Below, piece by piece: positions 6,146-7,383 of a stretch of 7,383 nt of DNA (positions within the stretch are counted from its first letter, which is position 1; each line of letters starts with the position of its first letter). The notes under the pieces were generated by a model, which ran no database searches, was not told the origin of the DNA, and was given only the letters and a program-made list of their open reading frames with translations. The DNA lies in contig JAADEO010000135.1 of NCBI GenBank assembly GCA_013153415.1, positions 1-7,383 on the forward strand, written 5' to 3'. Source of the DNA: Deltaproteobacteria bacterium. Its GTDB lineage: Bacteria; Desulfobacterota; Anaeroferrophillalia; Anaeroferrophillales; Tharpellaceae. A program made the position numbers and the translations under genes.

Positions 6146-7336
6146 CTACTGGGTACAGGCCCCGCGCAACCGAATCTCGAACCCGGCCTGACTGCCTCCC
6201 GTTTCGCCTTTGGCGATCGTCAAGGTAGCATGCAGTTTTGTAGCGATCAACCGTACCAGCGACAATCCTACGCCCCAGACCGGAAGCTTCTTCCGCTCCT
6301 CCCCGCATACAAATGGCCGTTGCAATTCCCGCAACCGCTCCTTGGCGATACCCGGCCCTTCATCCAGCACCGTGACCCGTAATTGAAATGATCCGGGCTC
6401 CAGCATCCGCCACGCGAAACGGCAAACCACCTTACCACCGGGAGGACTGTTCTGCACGGCATTCTCCAAGAGCTCGTAAGTCATAACCCGAAGCAGATCC
6501 TCATCTCCGAAAACCCGTTCCGGTACCACGTCCCCTTCCGTCTGGAAAACGATCTCGACTTCCGCCGTCCGGTTCAGGTCTCCGCACACCCCTTCAAGCC
6601 CGTTGACGAAAGCCGACGGCTCGAATACCTTTTGCGCTAAGAGCCTTTTTCCGGTTTCCAGATTATTGAGCAAAGTTACTTTCTCAAGACCATCCAGAGA
6701 CTGGCGACAGGTTCGCCTGATCTCGGATACAAGCTTTCGGCTCTCATCATCCAGCTCTCCCATCTCGAGATTGATGGCCTGATTGAAGATGTAATTGAAA
6801 ATATTTTTAACCCGCTCCATGGCCTGGGTCTGGGCATCCGCTTTGCGCAACAACAGTTCACTGGCGATTTTTTTGGTCTGGGAAACCTTTTTCTGACTAT
6901 CGGTGACAGCTACCTTCAGGTTCTCCGTCTCATTACGCTCCTGTTTACGCAGTTGATAAAGTTTGACCGCATCCTCGAGTGCCGGCTTGATATCGTTGTC
7001 GATGCTCCAGGGTTTGGTGATATAGCGAAAAATACGTCCTTCATTGACCGCGGCCAGAACCGTACTGGTATGGGAATAGCCCGATAACACCAGGCGGATG
7101 ACATCGGGAAAACGTTGCGCTACCAGCTGCAGAAGCTCCAGGCCGTTCATCTCCGGCATTTTCATATCGGACACGATCACCGCCACCGGCTCATTCTCCA
7201 AAATTTCCAAAGCTTCCTTTCCGCTCAGAGCGAGAATGATCCGATAAGGTTCTCCCATCAGACCTCTTTTCAGAGAGTTCAGAACCCGTCGTTCATCATC
7301 CACGAAAAGAATGCTGTATCTCTTTTCCTCGGTCAT
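6146..7336 (-). CDS. Response regulator with REC and HATPase domains, no phosphoacceptor His seen
   Basis: A 396-residue signalling protein with an N-terminal receiver domain (about 6-125). D13 and D14 form the acidic pocket, D57 in SDMKMPEMNG is the likely phosphorylation site, S85 is the switch residue and K108 lies in ITKPW. Residues about 126-175 look like a coiled-coil linker. Residues about 176-235 are helical where a kinase dimerisation/His domain would lie, but they contain no histidine; the only histidines after the REC switch region are H89 and H369. A HATPase domain follows (about 240-392) with an intact N box (E288, N292 in ELLENAVQNS), G1 box (D325 in DEGPGI) and G2 box (WGVGLSLV). 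So ATP binding looks possible but classical autophosphorylation does not. The start has GGGAG (7347-7343) 6 nt upstream. It is the first gene of the block, 24 nt before the HDOD gene. The partner kinase is not in the window. Confidence 0.88.
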   Translation of the reverse strand: MTEEKRYSILFVDDERRVLNSLKRGLMGEPYRIILALSGKEALEILENEPVAVIVSDMKMPEMNGLELLQLVAQRFPDVIRLVLSGYSHTSTVLAAVNEGRIFRYITKPWSIDNDIKPALEDAVKLYQLRKQERNETENLKVAVTDSQKKVSQTKKIASELLLRKADAQTQAMERVKNIFNYIFNQAINLEMGELDDESRKLVSEIRRTCRQSLDGLEKVTLLNNLETGKRLLAQKVFEPSAFVNGLEGVCGDLNRTAEVEIVFQTEGDVVPERVFGDEDLLRVMTYELLENAVQNSPPGGKVVCRFAWRMLEPGSFQLRVTVLDEGPGIAKERLRELQRPFVCGEERKKLPVWGVGLSLVRLIATKLHATLTIAKGETGGSQAGFEIRLRGACTQ

Positions 7337-7383
7337 TCGGCTCTCCCAGAAAACCCGGTATCCGGCAGAATAACAGCCCCATC

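Noticed and set aside
5390..6382. Plus-strand open frame of 330 codons across the HDOD and REC-HATPase genes
   Set aside because: It crosses the junction of two clear minus-strand genes and shows no domain of its own.
7367..7374. Extended -10-like TGTTATTCT upstream of the REC-HATPase gene
   Set aside because: Its -35 position would fall past the window edge, so it cannot be judged.

Overview
All supported genes in this 7.4 kb window lie on the minus strand, so transcription runs from high to low coordinates. The DNA looks GC-rich. The proteins resemble those of Desulfobacterota (the former Deltaproteobacteria, Geobacter/Desulfuromonas-like). That placement rests on the NusA sequence, the HDOD and response-regulator genes and the AmmeMemoRadiSam pair. 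It comes from recognition, not from a search. I see no mobile element, CRISPR array, tRNA or rRNA, and nothing suggesting recent transfer.

Upstream block (7336 to 3175): four genes in tight succession. They are a response-regulator-like protein that joins a REC domain to a HATPase domain, an HDOD-domain protein, a MEMO-family protein (AmmeMemoRadiSam protein B) and an AMMECR1-domain protein (AmmeMemoRadiSam protein A). Gaps are 24 nt and 86 nt, and the last two genes meet at a stop/start overlap. The block probably forms one operon joining signalling proteins to two parts of the poorly understood AMMECR1/MEMO/radical-SAM system. The radical-SAM partner is not in view.

Boundary (3174 to 3036): about 140 nt with a candidate promoter, then a strong intrinsic terminator (11-bp perfect stem, seven T) that ends only 28 nt before the rimP start codon. 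It may simply end the upstream operon. It is so close to rimP that it may also act as a leader attenuator for the next operon.

Downstream block (3035 to 1): the classic rimP - nusA - ylxR - infB order. RimP matures the 30S subunit, NusA controls pausing, termination and antitermination, YlxR (RnpM) is a small RNA-related protein, and infB encodes translation initiation factor IF-2. Only the first 208 codons of infB are visible; it starts at TTG and runs off the left edge. The ylxR start lies inside the nusA 3' end. NusA carries an unusual tail of about 95 residues with no basic residue.

Points most worth a second look: the REC-HATPase protein has no histidine in its dimerisation region; the terminator sits between a promoter candidate and rimP-nusA; NusA has an acidic tail with ylxR nested in it; and the HDOD gene has an HD-type residue set. 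This is mostly conserved core genome, and I see no convincing wholly new system.
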